DNA of 42,028 nucleotides from an uncultured Verrucomicrobiota bacterium (GTDB lineage: Bacteria > Verrucomicrobiota > Verrucomicrobiia > Verrucomicrobiales > Verrucomicrobiaceae). Below the pieces are notes generated by a model. That model was not told where the DNA came from, did not search any database, and saw only the letters and a program-made list of their open reading frames with translations. Positions 8,757-16,927 of the stretch are shown here, one piece after another. The position numbers were made by a program, and so were the translations under genes. The stretch spans positions 1 through 42,028 of the forward strand of contig CAILZI010000265.1 in assembly GCA_903838675.1 (NCBI GenBank), in the 5' to 3' direction. The first letter of the stretch is position 1, and each line of letters starts with the position of its first letter.

Positions 8757-9290
8757 TCAGTAGGTGATCAGTGAGTGAACCGGGCCGGAACCACTCACCT
8801 TTTCGCGCCCGCCGAGGAACGCCAGTTCAATGAAAAACGTACTGCCGAGCACCTTGCCGCCTGCCTGCTCAATGAGGTGCAGCGCGGCTGCCGCCGTGCC
8901 ACCTGTGGCCAGCAGATCGTCCGCCAGCAGGACGGTTTCACCGGGTGCGATGGCATCCAGATGCATCTCCACCGAGTTCGTGCCGTATTCGAGCGAGTAA
9001 TCAATGCCGCGCGTCTGCCACGGCAGCTTGCCCTTTTTGCGCACCGGAATGAATCCCGCGCCGAGACGTTCGGCGATCAGCGCACCAAAAATGAACCCCC
9101 GGGCGTCGATGCCGACGACCTTGTCCACTTCGGTGATGCCCGTGGCCTCGATCATGCCATCGATCGTCTGCGCCAGCAGCGTTGCGTTGGCCAGCACCGG
9201 AGTGATGTCCTTGAAAAGAATGCCGGGATTGGGGAAATCCGGCACGTCACGGATGGTGCGGCGGATGCTGTCGAGAATGTCGGGGGCCAT
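8757..9290 (-). CDS. apt: adenine phosphoribosyltransferase
   Basis: 177 residues, the usual Apt length. The PRPP-binding loop VLLADDLLATGGTA is at 120-133, and the N-terminal DFPNPGILFKDITP and VVGIDARGFIFG segments are characteristic of Apt. It makes AMP from adenine and PRPP in purine salvage, in the cytoplasm. It precedes glnD by 11 nt. The ATG at 9290 is well supported by homology at the N-terminus; only a weak AGGG lies before it. The gene is divergent from the ccsA-like gene, so 9291-9406 must contain both promoters. Confidence 0.95.
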   Translation of the reverse strand: MAPDILDSIRRTIRDVPDFPNPGILFKDITPVLANATLLAQTIDGMIEATGITEVDKVVGIDARGFIFGALIAERLGAGFIPVRKKGKLPWQTRGIDYSLEYGTNSVEMHLDAIAPGETVLLADDLLATGGTAAAALHLIEQAGGKVLGSTFFIELAFLGGREKVSGSGPVHSLITY

Positions 9291-9406
9291 GCCCTGCGAT
9301 CATGGAGGAGATGCGGGGATGCGCAAGCGATGGGAACATTGCGCCCAGAATTGCCTTCACCCTTGCAGAATCGTCACAAGCCCGCGAGTATCCGCCCCCC
9401 GATCCA

Positions 9407-10186
9407 ATGCCTGCCTCCCAGCAACTGCTTCTTGCCGCCACGCTCATTTTTGTGGGCGCGCTCGTGCAGGCCCTGCTGGCGCTCAAGGCGGGAGCCTGGA
9501 AGCAGGCGCGTGCACAGTTTGTGCTGATGGCGCTCGGCTTTGCACTTCAGACGGGTTTCATCTACCTGCGCGGGGAGGAGGTGCGGCAGTGCCCCATCCG
9601 CAGCCTGCCGGACATTTTGGTCTTTATCGCGTGGAGCATTGTGCTGCTGTATTTCCTCGTCGGTCCGGCATTCCGGCTGTCGCTGCTCGGGGTGTTCACC
9701 TCTCCTCTGGTCACCTTGATGCAGGGGATGGCGTTTTTGAGCGGCTTTGCCTCCTACCCGCCCAAGGGGCCGATCAATGCGCTGGTGGAGCTGCACATCG
9801 CGCTGGCGCTCATCTCCTATGCGGCATTCGCCCTGGCCTGCATCACCGGCGTGATGTACCTCGTGCAGGAGCGCATGCTGAAGCGGCACCAAATCGGCGG
9901 CCTCTTTTACCAACTGCCGCCGATCCAGGGCCTCGCGCATGCCATCCAGCGCATGGTGCGCCTCGGCTTGCTGCTGCTGAGCATCGCACTGGGCATTTCC
10001 TTTGCCCTGCATCTGCCCATGACGAAGACCGGCCACGTCGTCTTCGCCTGGATCGTCTGGGGGCTGTATGCCGTGATCTCCCTCCTGATGTGGAAGCACT
10101 TTACCTCCCCGCGCAGAACCGCGTGGCTGGCAGTCATCGGCTTCATTCTGCCATTCATCTCCCTGTGGATCGTCACGCATGCCTGA
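9407..10186 (+). CDS. CcsA/HemX-family membrane protein
   Basis: 259 residues with about eight hydrophobic helices and almost no soluble domain. The segment ELHIALALISYAAFALACI, with its conserved His, is typical of the cytochrome c assembly (CcsA/HemX, PF01578-like) family. The haem-binding tryptophan-rich WWD motif of true CcsA/CcmC is not seen, which favours a HemX-like protein. HemX lies upstream of hemA in many bacteria and in Bacillus affects glutamyl-tRNA reductase levels. Here the last 8 nt overlap hemA, so the genes are translationally coupled. The start at 9407 is preferred over an upstream ATG at 9302 because the first helix begins directly after it. Confidence 0.75.
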   Translation: MPASQQLLLAATLIFVGALVQALLALKAGAWKQARAQFVLMALGFALQTGFIYLRGEEVRQCPIRSLPDILVFIAWSIVLLYFLVGPAFRLSLLGVFTSPLVTLMQGMAFLSGFASYPPKGPINALVELHIALALISYAAFALACITGVMYLVQERMLKRHQIGGLFYQLPPIQGLAHAIQRMVRLGLLLLSIALGISFALHLPMTKTGHVVFAWIVWGLYAVISLLMWKHFTSPRRTAWLAVIGFILPFISLWIVTHA

Positions 10187-11252
10187 GCCGACGGACATTC
10201 GCAGCGGCCTCGTTTGTGTGGGCCTGAACTACAAAACCACCCCCGTCGAGGTGCGTGAGCGCCTGGCGTTTCCAGAGGCGCAGGTGCCCGCTGCCGTGCA
10301 GCAGGTGCGCGGCCTGCCGGGCTTTGAGGAAAGCGTGGTGCTCAGCACCTGCAACCGCGTGGAGCTCTACGCCACGCACGCACTGCCCAGCGGCAAGGAC
10401 GGCCACGCCGCCCTGCGCGAGTACCTCATCGACCGCTTTGAGCTGCAACCCGAGCACGCCGAGGCTCTGGTGCTCTACAATCTCGACTCCGCCGAGGCCG
10501 CGCGGCATCTCTTTCGTGTGGTCAGCGGACTTGACTCCATGGTGCTGGGCGAAACTGAAATCTTTGGCCAGGTCAAGGCGGCCTACAAAGTCGCCCTCGA
10601 CACCGGCACGACCAGCCGCGCCCTCAACAAGCTCTTCCAGCAGGCCTTCACCGTGGGCAAAAAGGTTCGGAACGAGACCACCATCCAGCGCGGCTCCACC
10701 AGCGTGGGCAGCGTAGCAGTGGATCTGGCGGAAAAGGTGCACGACCTGAAGGAGTGCCGCGTCATGCTCGTGGGCGCCGGCGAGATGAGCCGCACCTGCG
10801 CGCAGAGCCTGCTCTCACGCGGGGCCAAGAGCATCATCGTCTCTAATCGCAGCTACGACAAAGCCGTGGAACTCGCCACCGAGATGAAGGGCCGGGCCAT
10901 GAAGTTCGACGAATGGGAGCACTCGCTGCATGAGGTGGACGTCATCATCTCCAGCACCAGCGCTCCGCATTTTGTCATCAGGCCCGAGCAGATCGACCAG
11001 GTGATGCGCAAGCGCCGCTGGGAGCCCCTGCTCATCATCGACATCGCCGTGCCGCGTGACGTGGACCCCGCAGTGAACAACATCGAAGGCGTTTATCTCT
11101 ACGACATCGACGCCCTCCAGGCTATCGCCGACGAAGGCCGCCGTGAGCGCGAACGCCAGCTCGCCTCCTGCGAGCGCATCATCGAAGATCAGCTCGAAAA
11201 ATACGGCTTTCTCAAACCGGGCGGCAATGGTGGTGGTTTGAAGCTGGCCTGA
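10179..11252 (+). CDS. hemA: glutamyl-tRNA reductase with short C-terminus
   Basis: 357 residues. Catalytic Cys58 lies in LSTCNRVELY; GETEIFGQVKAAY (124-136) and the NADPH-binding GAGEMS (199-204) are intact. The enzyme reduces glutamyl-tRNA to glutamate-1-semialdehyde, the first step of C5 tetrapyrrole synthesis. Compared with E. coli HemA (418 residues) the catalytic and NADPH domains are complete, but only about 30 residues remain of the C-terminal dimerisation domain, ending in a Gly-rich tail. It overlaps the ccsA/hemX-like gene by 8 nt. A small hairpin GCAAGG-ATGC-CCTTGC just after the stop (11257-11272) lacks a T tract. Confidence 0.95.
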   Translation: MPEPTDIRSGLVCVGLNYKTTPVEVRERLAFPEAQVPAAVQQVRGLPGFEESVVLSTCNRVELYATHALPSGKDGHAALREYLIDRFELQPEHAEALVLYNLDSAEAARHLFRVVSGLDSMVLGETEIFGQVKAAYKVALDTGTTSRALNKLFQQAFTVGKKVRNETTIQRGSTSVGSVAVDLAEKVHDLKECRVMLVGAGEMSRTCAQSLLSRGAKSIIVSNRSYDKAVELATEMKGRAMKFDEWEHSLHEVDVIISSTSAPHFVIRPEQIDQVMRKRRWEPLLIIDIAVPRDVDPAVNNIEGVYLYDIDALQAIADEGRRERERQLASCERIIEDQLEKYGFLKPGGNGGGLKLA

Positions 11253-11303
11253 GGGGGCAAGGATGCCCTTGCTGATTCCGGCCGCCCGGTGCATCTTGGC
11301 CCC

Positions 11304-11693
11304 ATGTCAGTCGTCATGGAGACACCGCAGAGTGCATCGGAAGAAGTCCCGATGTTCCCGCCTTGGCTCGACCTGCCGCCGAACTATCTGGTGCAGGACT
11401 GGATGCAATGGCAGCGCGGCAAGATTGTGGCTGCTCGGCTGCGTGAGAATCCAGATTTGATTCAAACAGCCAAAGAGTGCCTGGAGGTCAGGAAATCGGC
11501 TCTCTATCGACCCCAGGTAGAATGGCTTGAGCTGTTGGAGAGGTCTAGCATCGGACAGATCTGCGATATTTTGGAAGCTGCGGATGACGAAGGCCAGCGG
11601 CTGCGGTCTTCCTCGCCGTTTCACGGCAGCCCCTTCATCACCCCGGAAGAAAACGAAAATGTACGGCAAAGAGCTTACGCTGGCAGATCTTGA
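11304..11693 (+). CDS. small protein of a toxin-antitoxin-like pair (probable antitoxin)
   Basis: 129 residues from the ATG at 11304, no signal or membrane segment. It contains PPWLDLPPNYL near the start, and the C-terminal half reads ICDILEAADDEGQRLRSSSP, followed by FITPEEN. From memory this resembles small proteins encoded just ahead of DUF6036-type nucleotidyltransferase-like genes; that assignment is not verified. The last 35 nt overlap the next gene, indicating coupling. The pair sits between hemA and hemC, where an uninterrupted heme operon is common, so it was probably inserted there. Confidence 0.55.
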   Translation: MSVVMETPQSASEEVPMFPPWLDLPPNYLVQDWMQWQRGKIVAARLRENPDLIQTAKECLEVRKSALYRPQVEWLELLERSSIGQICDILEAADDEGQRLRSSSPFHGSPFITPEENENVRQRAYAGRS

Positions 11694-12219
11694 GAAAGTC
11701 GCCCGCAAACTCAAGTGGTGCGTGCCAGCGTTGACGGACGCTTACGTCATTGGCTCAGGGGCCGTGGCGGCCTTGCACCCGGAGCTGCCCGGGGAACTGC
11801 GCTTCTCCGTGGATTTTGACTTCGTCCCGCAGAACCTACCCATCCTGTATTTCGACAGCATGCTGGTGGACCGTTTCATCGGAGCAGATAGCGAATTTCG
11901 AGATACGGAACTGGTCTATGCTGATTATGCGACTCCAGATACCGTGCGCTGCACGCCACCGGGTTGGAAGGAGCGGGCGCATCAAATCATTCTCCCAGAA
12001 GGCCTTGTTTTGCACGTTCTGGACGTTTGTGACGTCGCCTACAACAAACTCTAAGCCGGGCGGTCGAAGGACATCGTCTGGGTGCGGGGCCTCCTCGGGA
12101 CTGGCATCATCACCTGGGCACAGCTGGAGGAGCTGCATGCAGGCAATCCCCTCGCTGCTGCGGACCGGGAAAAAGTGGAGCGCAGCATGTCGCAAGTCCG
12201 GGCGCAAACCGGCCCGTAG
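11659..12219 (+). pseudogene. DUF6036-like nucleotidyltransferase toxin, broken by in-frame TAA
   Basis: The frame from the ATG at 11659 encodes VIGSGAVAALHPEL followed by RFSVDFDFV, a nucleotidyltransferase-fold GS...DxD pattern, then VLDVCDVAYNKL before a TAA at 12052-12054 (codon 132). After the stop the same frame continues as AGRSKDIVWVRGLL and stays protein-like to a TAG at 12217-12219. Related proteins typically read KL-x-AGR-x-KD without a stop, so one base change has cut about 54 residues. The product may be inactive, or a truncated 131-residue protein may still be made. Readthrough is possible but nothing in the sequence supports it. Confidence 0.7.
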
Positions 12220-12435
12220 ATGGGTGTGGCGACAGCCCGCCCGTCTGTGAGCGCGTGATCATCACCCATAACTCGACACCCTTCCCAGAGCAGGGCGGTT
12301 TGGCGAAGACGTCTCCAGGCGATAAAAAACTCCACCCGCCAGACACACCCAGCCCACGGAGAAGTGCAGGGCGCATCCGAGGACACGCCTATTCCTTGCG
12401 TCCGGCCCCGGTACGTGAAAAGCTGGGAACCCCAC

Positions 12436-13380
12436 ATGATCCCCGCAAAAATCATCCTCGGCACCCGCGGCAGCGAGCTGGCCCTCACGCAGACAACCAT
12501 GGTCACCGCGGAGCTGAAGGCTGCGCACCCGCAGCTCAGCGTCGAGCGCCAGATCATTCAGACCAGCGGTGACAAACGCCAGGACCTGCGCTTCTCCGAG
12601 TTCAGCGACGTGGCGCAGGTGGACAAAGGCATCTTCATCAAGGAGCTCGAAATCGCGCTCGCAGACAGCCAGATCGACGCCGCCGTGCACAGCCTCAAGG
12701 ACGTGCCGAGCGATCTCGCCGCCGGCTTCACCATCGCCGCCGTGCTGCCACGTGCAGCCATTGAGGACGTGCTCGTCAGCGCGCATCCCTACACCCTTGA
12801 AACATTGCCTCAAGGCGCACGCGTCGGCACCAGCAGCGTGCGGCGTGCGGCACAGTTGAAGTTCCTGCGGCCGGACATCCAGATCGTCGAGATTCGTGGC
12901 AATGTGCCTACGCGGGTGAAAAAAGTAATCGGTGAAAACGCGCTCGATGCCGTGCTGCTCGCCGCCGCCGGCCTCCTGCGCCTGGGCCTCCTCAATGCGA
13001 ACCTGAGCCGCATCCACATCGACGGCCACACTCTTTACGGCCTGATCCTCGATCCCGTGAAGTTCCTCCCTGCGGCAGGACAAGGGGCCATCGCCATCGA
13101 ATGCCGTGCAGGCGATGAAGCGACGATCAAGGCCATCCGCGCGCTTAACCATGCCGAAACCGAATCACGTGTCACCGCAGAGCGCGAGTTCCTAAAAATC
13201 CTCGGCGCCGGCTGCCAGACACCCGTGGGTGCACACACCTGGATCAAAGACGGCCAGCTCCACATGGCCGTGCGCGTCTTCAACGAAGCCGATCTCGCCC
13301 TGCCTCCCGTCGAACGCGAGGCCCAGCGCCCCGTTCAAGAGGCCGCGCAGCTCGCTTCGGATCTGGCGGGGATGCTGTGA
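12436..13380 (+). CDS. hemC: hydroxymethylbilane synthase (porphobilinogen deaminase)
   Basis: 314 residues, matching E. coli HemC (313). LGTRGSELALTQ at the start, HSLKDVP at 85-91 with catalytic Asp89, GTSSVRRAAQ at 131-140, and the dipyrromethane cofactor cysteine Cys260 in GAGCQTPVG. The enzyme polymerises four porphobilinogens into hydroxymethylbilane in the cytoplasm. The frame is open further upstream, but homology starts at the ATG at 12436. The preceding 12220-12435 holds no convincing gene. In the same direction as hemA but separated from it by about 1.2 kb of toxin-antitoxin-like sequence. Confidence 0.95.
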   Translation: MIPAKIILGTRGSELALTQTTMVTAELKAAHPQLSVERQIIQTSGDKRQDLRFSEFSDVAQVDKGIFIKELEIALADSQIDAAVHSLKDVPSDLAAGFTIAAVLPRAAIEDVLVSAHPYTLETLPQGARVGTSSVRRAAQLKFLRPDIQIVEIRGNVPTRVKKVIGENALDAVLLAAAGLLRLGLLNANLSRIHIDGHTLYGLILDPVKFLPAAGQGAIAIECRAGDEATIKAIRALNHAETESRVTAEREFLKILGAGCQTPVGAHTWIKDGQLHMAVRVFNEADLALPPVEREAQRPVQEAAQLASDLAGML

Positions 13381-13381
13381 G

Positions 13382-13505
13382 TGTTTGAGTGCCACAGTTC
13401 AAAAGTTGCGTTAATGGCCGCCCACAGTCCTAAACCGTGCCTGGTGCCGGGCTTCTTCAGATAGTCCTGAAACAGAAAGTCGGTAACGAGGTTGTAGTCC
13501 TGCAC
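13382..13505 (-). pseudogene. possible gene remnant antisense to the hemC 3' flank
   Basis: Minus-strand codons from a GTG at 13505, preceded directly by an in-frame TGA, spell VQDYNLVTDFLFQDYLKK followed by PGTRHGLGLWAAINATFEL. This looks like real protein rather than random translation, but it runs into the hemC coding region without a matching end. No family recognised. It may be a fragment of a decayed gene. Confidence 0.25.
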
Positions 13506-13532
13506 TCATCTTCTGCCTGTTACTTCTTTCCC

Positions 13533-14768
13533 ATGCATCTCCCACTCCTTCCGGCCCTGCTCATCGCCACCATCGCTCTCTCTCCCCTGATGGCGCGTGC
13601 TCAGAGCGGCCCACGCCCGGCACAAGTCGGGCCGCGCTTCTTTGGCGCAAGGCCGGGATCTCTGGTGGAGGCAAAGAAACGAATCGCAGCAGGAGACAAG
13701 GATCTGGAGCCGGCCTTCAAGAAGCTGATCAGAGACGCTGACAAGGCGTTGGCGGAAACGCCGCCCTCCGTGATGGAGAAAACCAAGCTGCCGCCCAGCC
13801 GTGACAAGCACGACTACATCAGCCTCGCGCCGTATTTCTGGCCTGATCCTTCCAAGAGCGATGGCCTGCCCTACATCCGCAAGGACGGCAAGACGAACCC
13901 TGACAGCAAGCTGCCGGAGCAGAACGATGTGCCGCGACTTACCCTGATGGCCAAGTCGGTCGAGAGCCTGGCGCTGGCGTACTATTTCACCGGCAAGCAA
14001 GAGTACGCGGCGCATGCAGCCAAGTTCATCCGCACCTGGTTTCTGGATGCGGGGACGCACATGAATCCGAATTTCAAATTTTCGCAGGCAGTGATGGGTG
14101 AAAACGACGGCCGCGCTGAAGGTATTCTGGAGGCACGCCACCTCGCCATCGCGGCAGACGCACTTGGCTTGCTGGCCGGTTCAGAAGCCTGGAAACCCGC
14201 AGACCAGCAGGCGATGGACAAGTGGCTGACCACCTTTGTGCACTGGCTGATGACCAGCCCCACTGGGCGGGAGGAGCACAATGCCAGGAATAATCACGGC
14301 ACCTGGGCGGACGTGACCACGGTGCGTCTCGCGCTCTGTCTGAACCGCCCCGACATCGCGGCCAAGCTGCTCAAGGCAGCGCAGCGCGAACGCATCGGCG
14401 TGCAGATCGAGAAAGACGGCAGCCAGCCGCTGGAGCTCGCGCGCACCGCTTCGTTCAGCTACTGCTGGTTCAACATCGAGGCCTTGAGTGAGCTCGCCAA
14501 TTTAGGAGATCACGCCGGAGTGAACCTCTGGGCTTACACCGGCACCGGCGGTCGGGGCCTGCGCCGCGCCTATGAGTACATGCTGCCCTACGTCGATGTG
14601 CCTGCCCAGGACTGGCCTCATGAGCAGATCAAAGAAAAGAAGGAGCAGGATTATCTGCCTCTGCTTCGCATGGCGGCGCTGGCCTACAGCTCATCCGACA
14701 TGGAAGGCATCCTCGAAAAGCACACCGAATGGCAGAACCAGCGCTTCCTTCTGCTGTTTGTGAAGTAG
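13533..14768 (+). CDS. secreted alginate-lyase-family (AlgL/PL5-like) protein
   Basis: 411 residues with a signal peptide ending around ARAQ (22-25). The alpha-helical toroid pattern of PF05426-type alginate lyases is visible: DYISLAPYFWPDP at 94-106, and the active-site region EEHNARNNHGTWADV at 248-261 with the Asn-His pair. AlgL-type enzymes cut alginate or related uronans by beta-elimination in the periplasm or outside the cell; exact substrate cannot be assigned. Start at 13533 is chosen because it begins the signal peptide; the frame is open upstream to 13437. It stands alone, with no alginate biosynthesis genes nearby. Confidence 0.8.
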   Translation: MHLPLLPALLIATIALSPLMARAQSGPRPAQVGPRFFGARPGSLVEAKKRIAAGDKDLEPAFKKLIRDADKALAETPPSVMEKTKLPPSRDKHDYISLAPYFWPDPSKSDGLPYIRKDGKTNPDSKLPEQNDVPRLTLMAKSVESLALAYYFTGKQEYAAHAAKFIRTWFLDAGTHMNPNFKFSQAVMGENDGRAEGILEARHLAIAADALGLLAGSEAWKPADQQAMDKWLTTFVHWLMTSPTGREEHNARNNHGTWADVTTVRLALCLNRPDIAAKLLKAAQRERIGVQIEKDGSQPLELARTASFSYCWFNIEALSELANLGDHAGVNLWAYTGTGGRGLRRAYEYMLPYVDVPAQDWPHEQIKEKKEQDYLPLLRMAALAYSSSDMEGILEKHTEWQNQRFLLLFVK

Positions 14769-14865
14769 CCAAACAGCGGAAGGGAGGTTGCAATCCGCTG
14801 CCACTTTTATAATGCGCAGCGATTTACTGAATAGACCCGCAGGGACTGCGTCGGACTATTCACTT

Positions 14866-15159
14866 ATGAAAACTAAATTGGTTCTTCTTTTCACGGCCAT
14901 CCTGACTCTGACTTCGTTGAGTTCATGCATCGCCCCTTATGGCTACGGCGGCGGATACGGTTACGGCGGATACGGTGGCTACGGCTACCGCCCAATGTAC
15001 GGCGGCTATGGCGGCTACGGCTACAACCGCGGCGGCTACGGCGGCAATCGCTATGCAGGCGGCGGCTACGGTGGTGGTGGCTATCGCGGCGGCGGCTTTG
15101 GCGGTGGTGGCTTCGGCGGTGGCCATGGCGGCGGCTTTGGTGGTGGCGGCCGCCGTTAA
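14866..15159 (+). CDS. Gly/Tyr-rich lipoprotein, family member 1
   Basis: 97 residues: a signal peptide MKTKLVLLFTAILTLTSLSS ending in a lipobox with Cys21, then a mature part made almost only of Gly, Tyr, Arg and Phe in GGYGGYGY and GGGGFGGG repeats. The lipobox predicts lipidation and export to the envelope. Two paralogues lie at 29056 and 29581 with nearly the same signal sequence. A strong terminator follows at 15209. No Shine-Dalgarno precedes the ATG. Such Gly/Tyr-rich chains are disordered; a role in surface structure is inference only. Confidence 0.8.
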   Translation: MKTKLVLLFTAILTLTSLSSCIAPYGYGGGYGYGGYGGYGYRPMYGGYGGYGYNRGGYGGNRYAGGGYGGGGYRGGGFGGGGFGGGHGGGFGGGGRR

Positions 15160-15208
15160 GTCAGCTCCTGGAGCTGTCCCAGCACGCCAGTTCTTCACCT
15201 TTTCTTCG

Positions 15209-15241
15209 CAGCGCCCGGACATTGCTCCGGGCGCTGTTTTT
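15209..15241 (+). terminator. intrinsic terminator of Gly-rich lipoprotein 1
   Basis: Perfect 11-bp stem CAGCGCCCGGA / TCCGGGCGCTG with a 6-nt loop, followed by TTTTT. A smaller palindrome CAGCTCC-T-GGAGCTG precedes it at 15162-15176. The same two-part layout is partly kept after the paralogue at 29581. Confidence 0.85.
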
Positions 15242-15247
15242 ATGTCA

Positions 15248-15436
15248 TCACGCGAGCGGCTCCGGCTCCCAGCCAAAATAGGGATAATCATTTTCCGGCA
15301 CAAACTCCGGCTCACTAACCAATAATGGCTCCGCGCAGGTGGTGATGAGTGGCAAGGCCAACGAGGCGGCGACGGCGCCTTGCAGGGTGCCCAGCAGAGC
15401 CTCGCGGCGGGTGAGGGTGTGGGTTTCAGTTTTCAT
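15248..15436 (-). CDS. tiny Tat-type exported protein coupled to FAD oxidoreductase
   Basis: 62 residues. TRREALLG followed by a hydrophobic stretch (GAVAASLALPLI) and TTCAEP looks like a twin-arginine signal, possibly with a lipid-attachment Cys34. The remaining 27 residues are acidic and aromatic (EFVPENDYPYFGWEPEPLA). The start codon overlaps the oxidoreductase stop by ATGA (15433-15436), so expression is coupled. Tat-signal small subunits accompany some FAD dehydrogenases (gluconate-2-dehydrogenase subunit 3 type), but this one is far shorter. Function unknown. Confidence 0.6.
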   Translation of the reverse strand: MKTETHTLTRREALLGTLQGAVAASLALPLITTCAEPLLVSEPEFVPENDYPYFGWEPEPLA

Positions 15437-16728
15437 ATGTCGCTGAAGGGTCCTCCGTTTTGTTTTGAGAGCGCTTCACGGACTTTTACCCCATCGAGCG
15501 TGCCGATCTCTGTTTTCGCAGCCATCGCAAGTGCGGCGGCGGTGCCGGCGGCCTCGCCCAGGGCCATGGCGGTGGCGGTCACGCGACTGGAGGCGCTGGC
15601 CTCGCTGCTCGCGCTGTGGCAGCGACCTGCTACGAGGAGGTTGCTCACCGTTTGCGGCACCAGCGTGCGGTAGGAGATGTCATAAGGCTTCGGCTGGAAA
15701 CCCGAGCCCGTGAACGGTTTGTCCAGCGTGACCTCAGGCGGATGAATGTCGAGAAACCAGCAGCCGGTGGCGATGGCATCCGCGTGGCGCGTGGTCTGCT
15801 GCAGGTCTTCAAGAGTGAGGACGTTCAGGCCCACGATGCGCCGCGTGTCGCGTACACCGATGAAGGGGCCGCTCATGATGTAGTAGCTGTTTTCAAAGCC
15901 GGGCACCTTCGCCTTCCAGTCATTGAACATCGTCCACGCATCCTTGCGCCCCTGCATCTCTGCGCGGGTGAAATCCGCCGCATCCGTGGCATTGGCAGGC
16001 ACGCGAGTGGCGTGCACGTAGCACTCGTCTTTCGCAAAGGCAAAGATGAGCCCCGGCCCGTAGAAGTTCGGCAGTCGTCCTTCTTTGTGTGCTGCGATGA
16101 GCGCCTGCTTCGCCGCCTCGCGTGTCTCCTTCACCGGCACCACATTGCCAATGCGGAAGTGCATCGTCAGCGGCATCAGCGGCTTGGAAGAAGTAGTGGG
16201 ACATCCCGCCCAGTGCGCGATGTCGCCATCGCCCGTGCAGTCGATGACCTGCCGCGCCTCAATGCGTGTGAGGCCATCTTTGTTGGCGATGACCACCGCC
16301 GCCACGCGGCCTTCCTTCACCTCCACATCGCAAGCGACGCTGTGGTAGAGCACGCGCAGCTTGCCGCCATGCTGCAGGATGAGGTCGTCGGTGAGGATCT
16401 TGAACTCCTCGATGTTTGGAATCCACACGCTGCCCCAGTATTTCGTGATGAGGTCCGGCCGCAGATCGTCAATGCGCTGCGCGCCTTCCTTCGCCACTCC
16501 CAGCTTTTGCAGCAGCTCCAGCGCGATGCCCTTCACCACAAACCGTCCGCTCGGCTTGTCGATCAGCCCGTCGAAATAAGGCAGACCCACCGTGGTGATG
16601 ATGCCGCCGGAAAATCCCGCCCGTTCAATGAGCAAAGTTTGCGCGCCATTGCGTGCTGATGCCAGTGCCGCCGCGATCCCCGCGCAACCGCCGCCGCAGA
16701 CCAAGACGTCCGTTTGAAGTGTTTTCAT
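15433..16728 (-). CDS. FAD-dependent oxidoreductase
   Basis: 431 residues. The N-terminal Rossmann fold has VLVCGGGCAGIAAALASARNG (GGGCAG at 12-17) and ERAGFSGGIITTVGLPYFDG. The C-terminal half closes with PYDISYRTLVP and LLVAGRCHSASSEASASSR, typical of the FAD-dependent oxidoreductases of PF12831, common in Verrucomicrobia and Planctomycetes. No signal peptide is evident. The ATG at 16728 is chosen over a longer frame to 16767 because it starts the FAD-binding strand. Translationally coupled to the 62-residue Tat-type gene downstream; divergent from the TonB receptor. The substrate is unknown. Confidence 0.85.
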   Translation of the reverse strand: MKTLQTDVLVCGGGCAGIAAALASARNGAQTLLIERAGFSGGIITTVGLPYFDGLIDKPSGRFVVKGIALELLQKLGVAKEGAQRIDDLRPDLITKYWGSVWIPNIEEFKILTDDLILQHGGKLRVLYHSVACDVEVKEGRVAAVVIANKDGLTRIEARQVIDCTGDGDIAHWAGCPTTSSKPLMPLTMHFRIGNVVPVKETREAAKQALIAAHKEGRLPNFYGPGLIFAFAKDECYVHATRVPANATDAADFTRAEMQGRKDAWTMFNDWKAKVPGFENSYYIMSGPFIGVRDTRRIVGLNVLTLEDLQQTTRHADAIATGCWFLDIHPPEVTLDKPFTGSGFQPKPYDISYRTLVPQTVSNLLVAGRCHSASSEASASSRVTATAMALGEAAGTAAALAMAAKTEIGTLDGVKVREALSKQNGGPFSDI

Positions 16729-16846
16729 GCGGCGGGAGGATAGCTGCCTGCCCAGCACGATTGCCACCCTAAAGTATGTGGCGCAGCCCGATCAGGTCTT
16801 CTTGAGGCAAACCCAAAATGCGCAATATAGGCGCATAGAGATGCAA

Positions 16847-16927
16847 TTGAGACTCTATCGCAAAAAAGAACTTGCGACACCGTCTCATTCGTTCACTTTC
16901 CGCGTCTTAATTGCGACAGATTCTCAA
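16847..16927 (+). promoter_or_regulatory. three Fur-box-like operators before the FecA-like receptor
   Basis: A 17-nt dyad occurs three times: 16847-16863 (inverted), 16872-16888 and 16911-16927. On the common strand they read TTGCGATAGAGTCTCAA, TTGCGACACCGTCTCAT and TTGCGACAGATTCTCAA. The half-sites TTGCGA / TCTCAA resemble the GCGA...TTCTCA form of Fur boxes in GC-rich bacteria. The last copy runs into the start codon. Confidence 0.6.

Noticed and set aside
11257..11272. GCAAGG-ATGC-CCTTGC as the hemA terminator
   Set aside because: The stem is short and no T tract follows, so termination is not supported.
12220..12435. Minus-strand frame with WRVEFFIAWRRLRQTALLWE before hemC
   Set aside because: Looks protein-like over a short stretch but has no start or extent that makes a gene, and may be translated repeat DNA; not listed as a feature.
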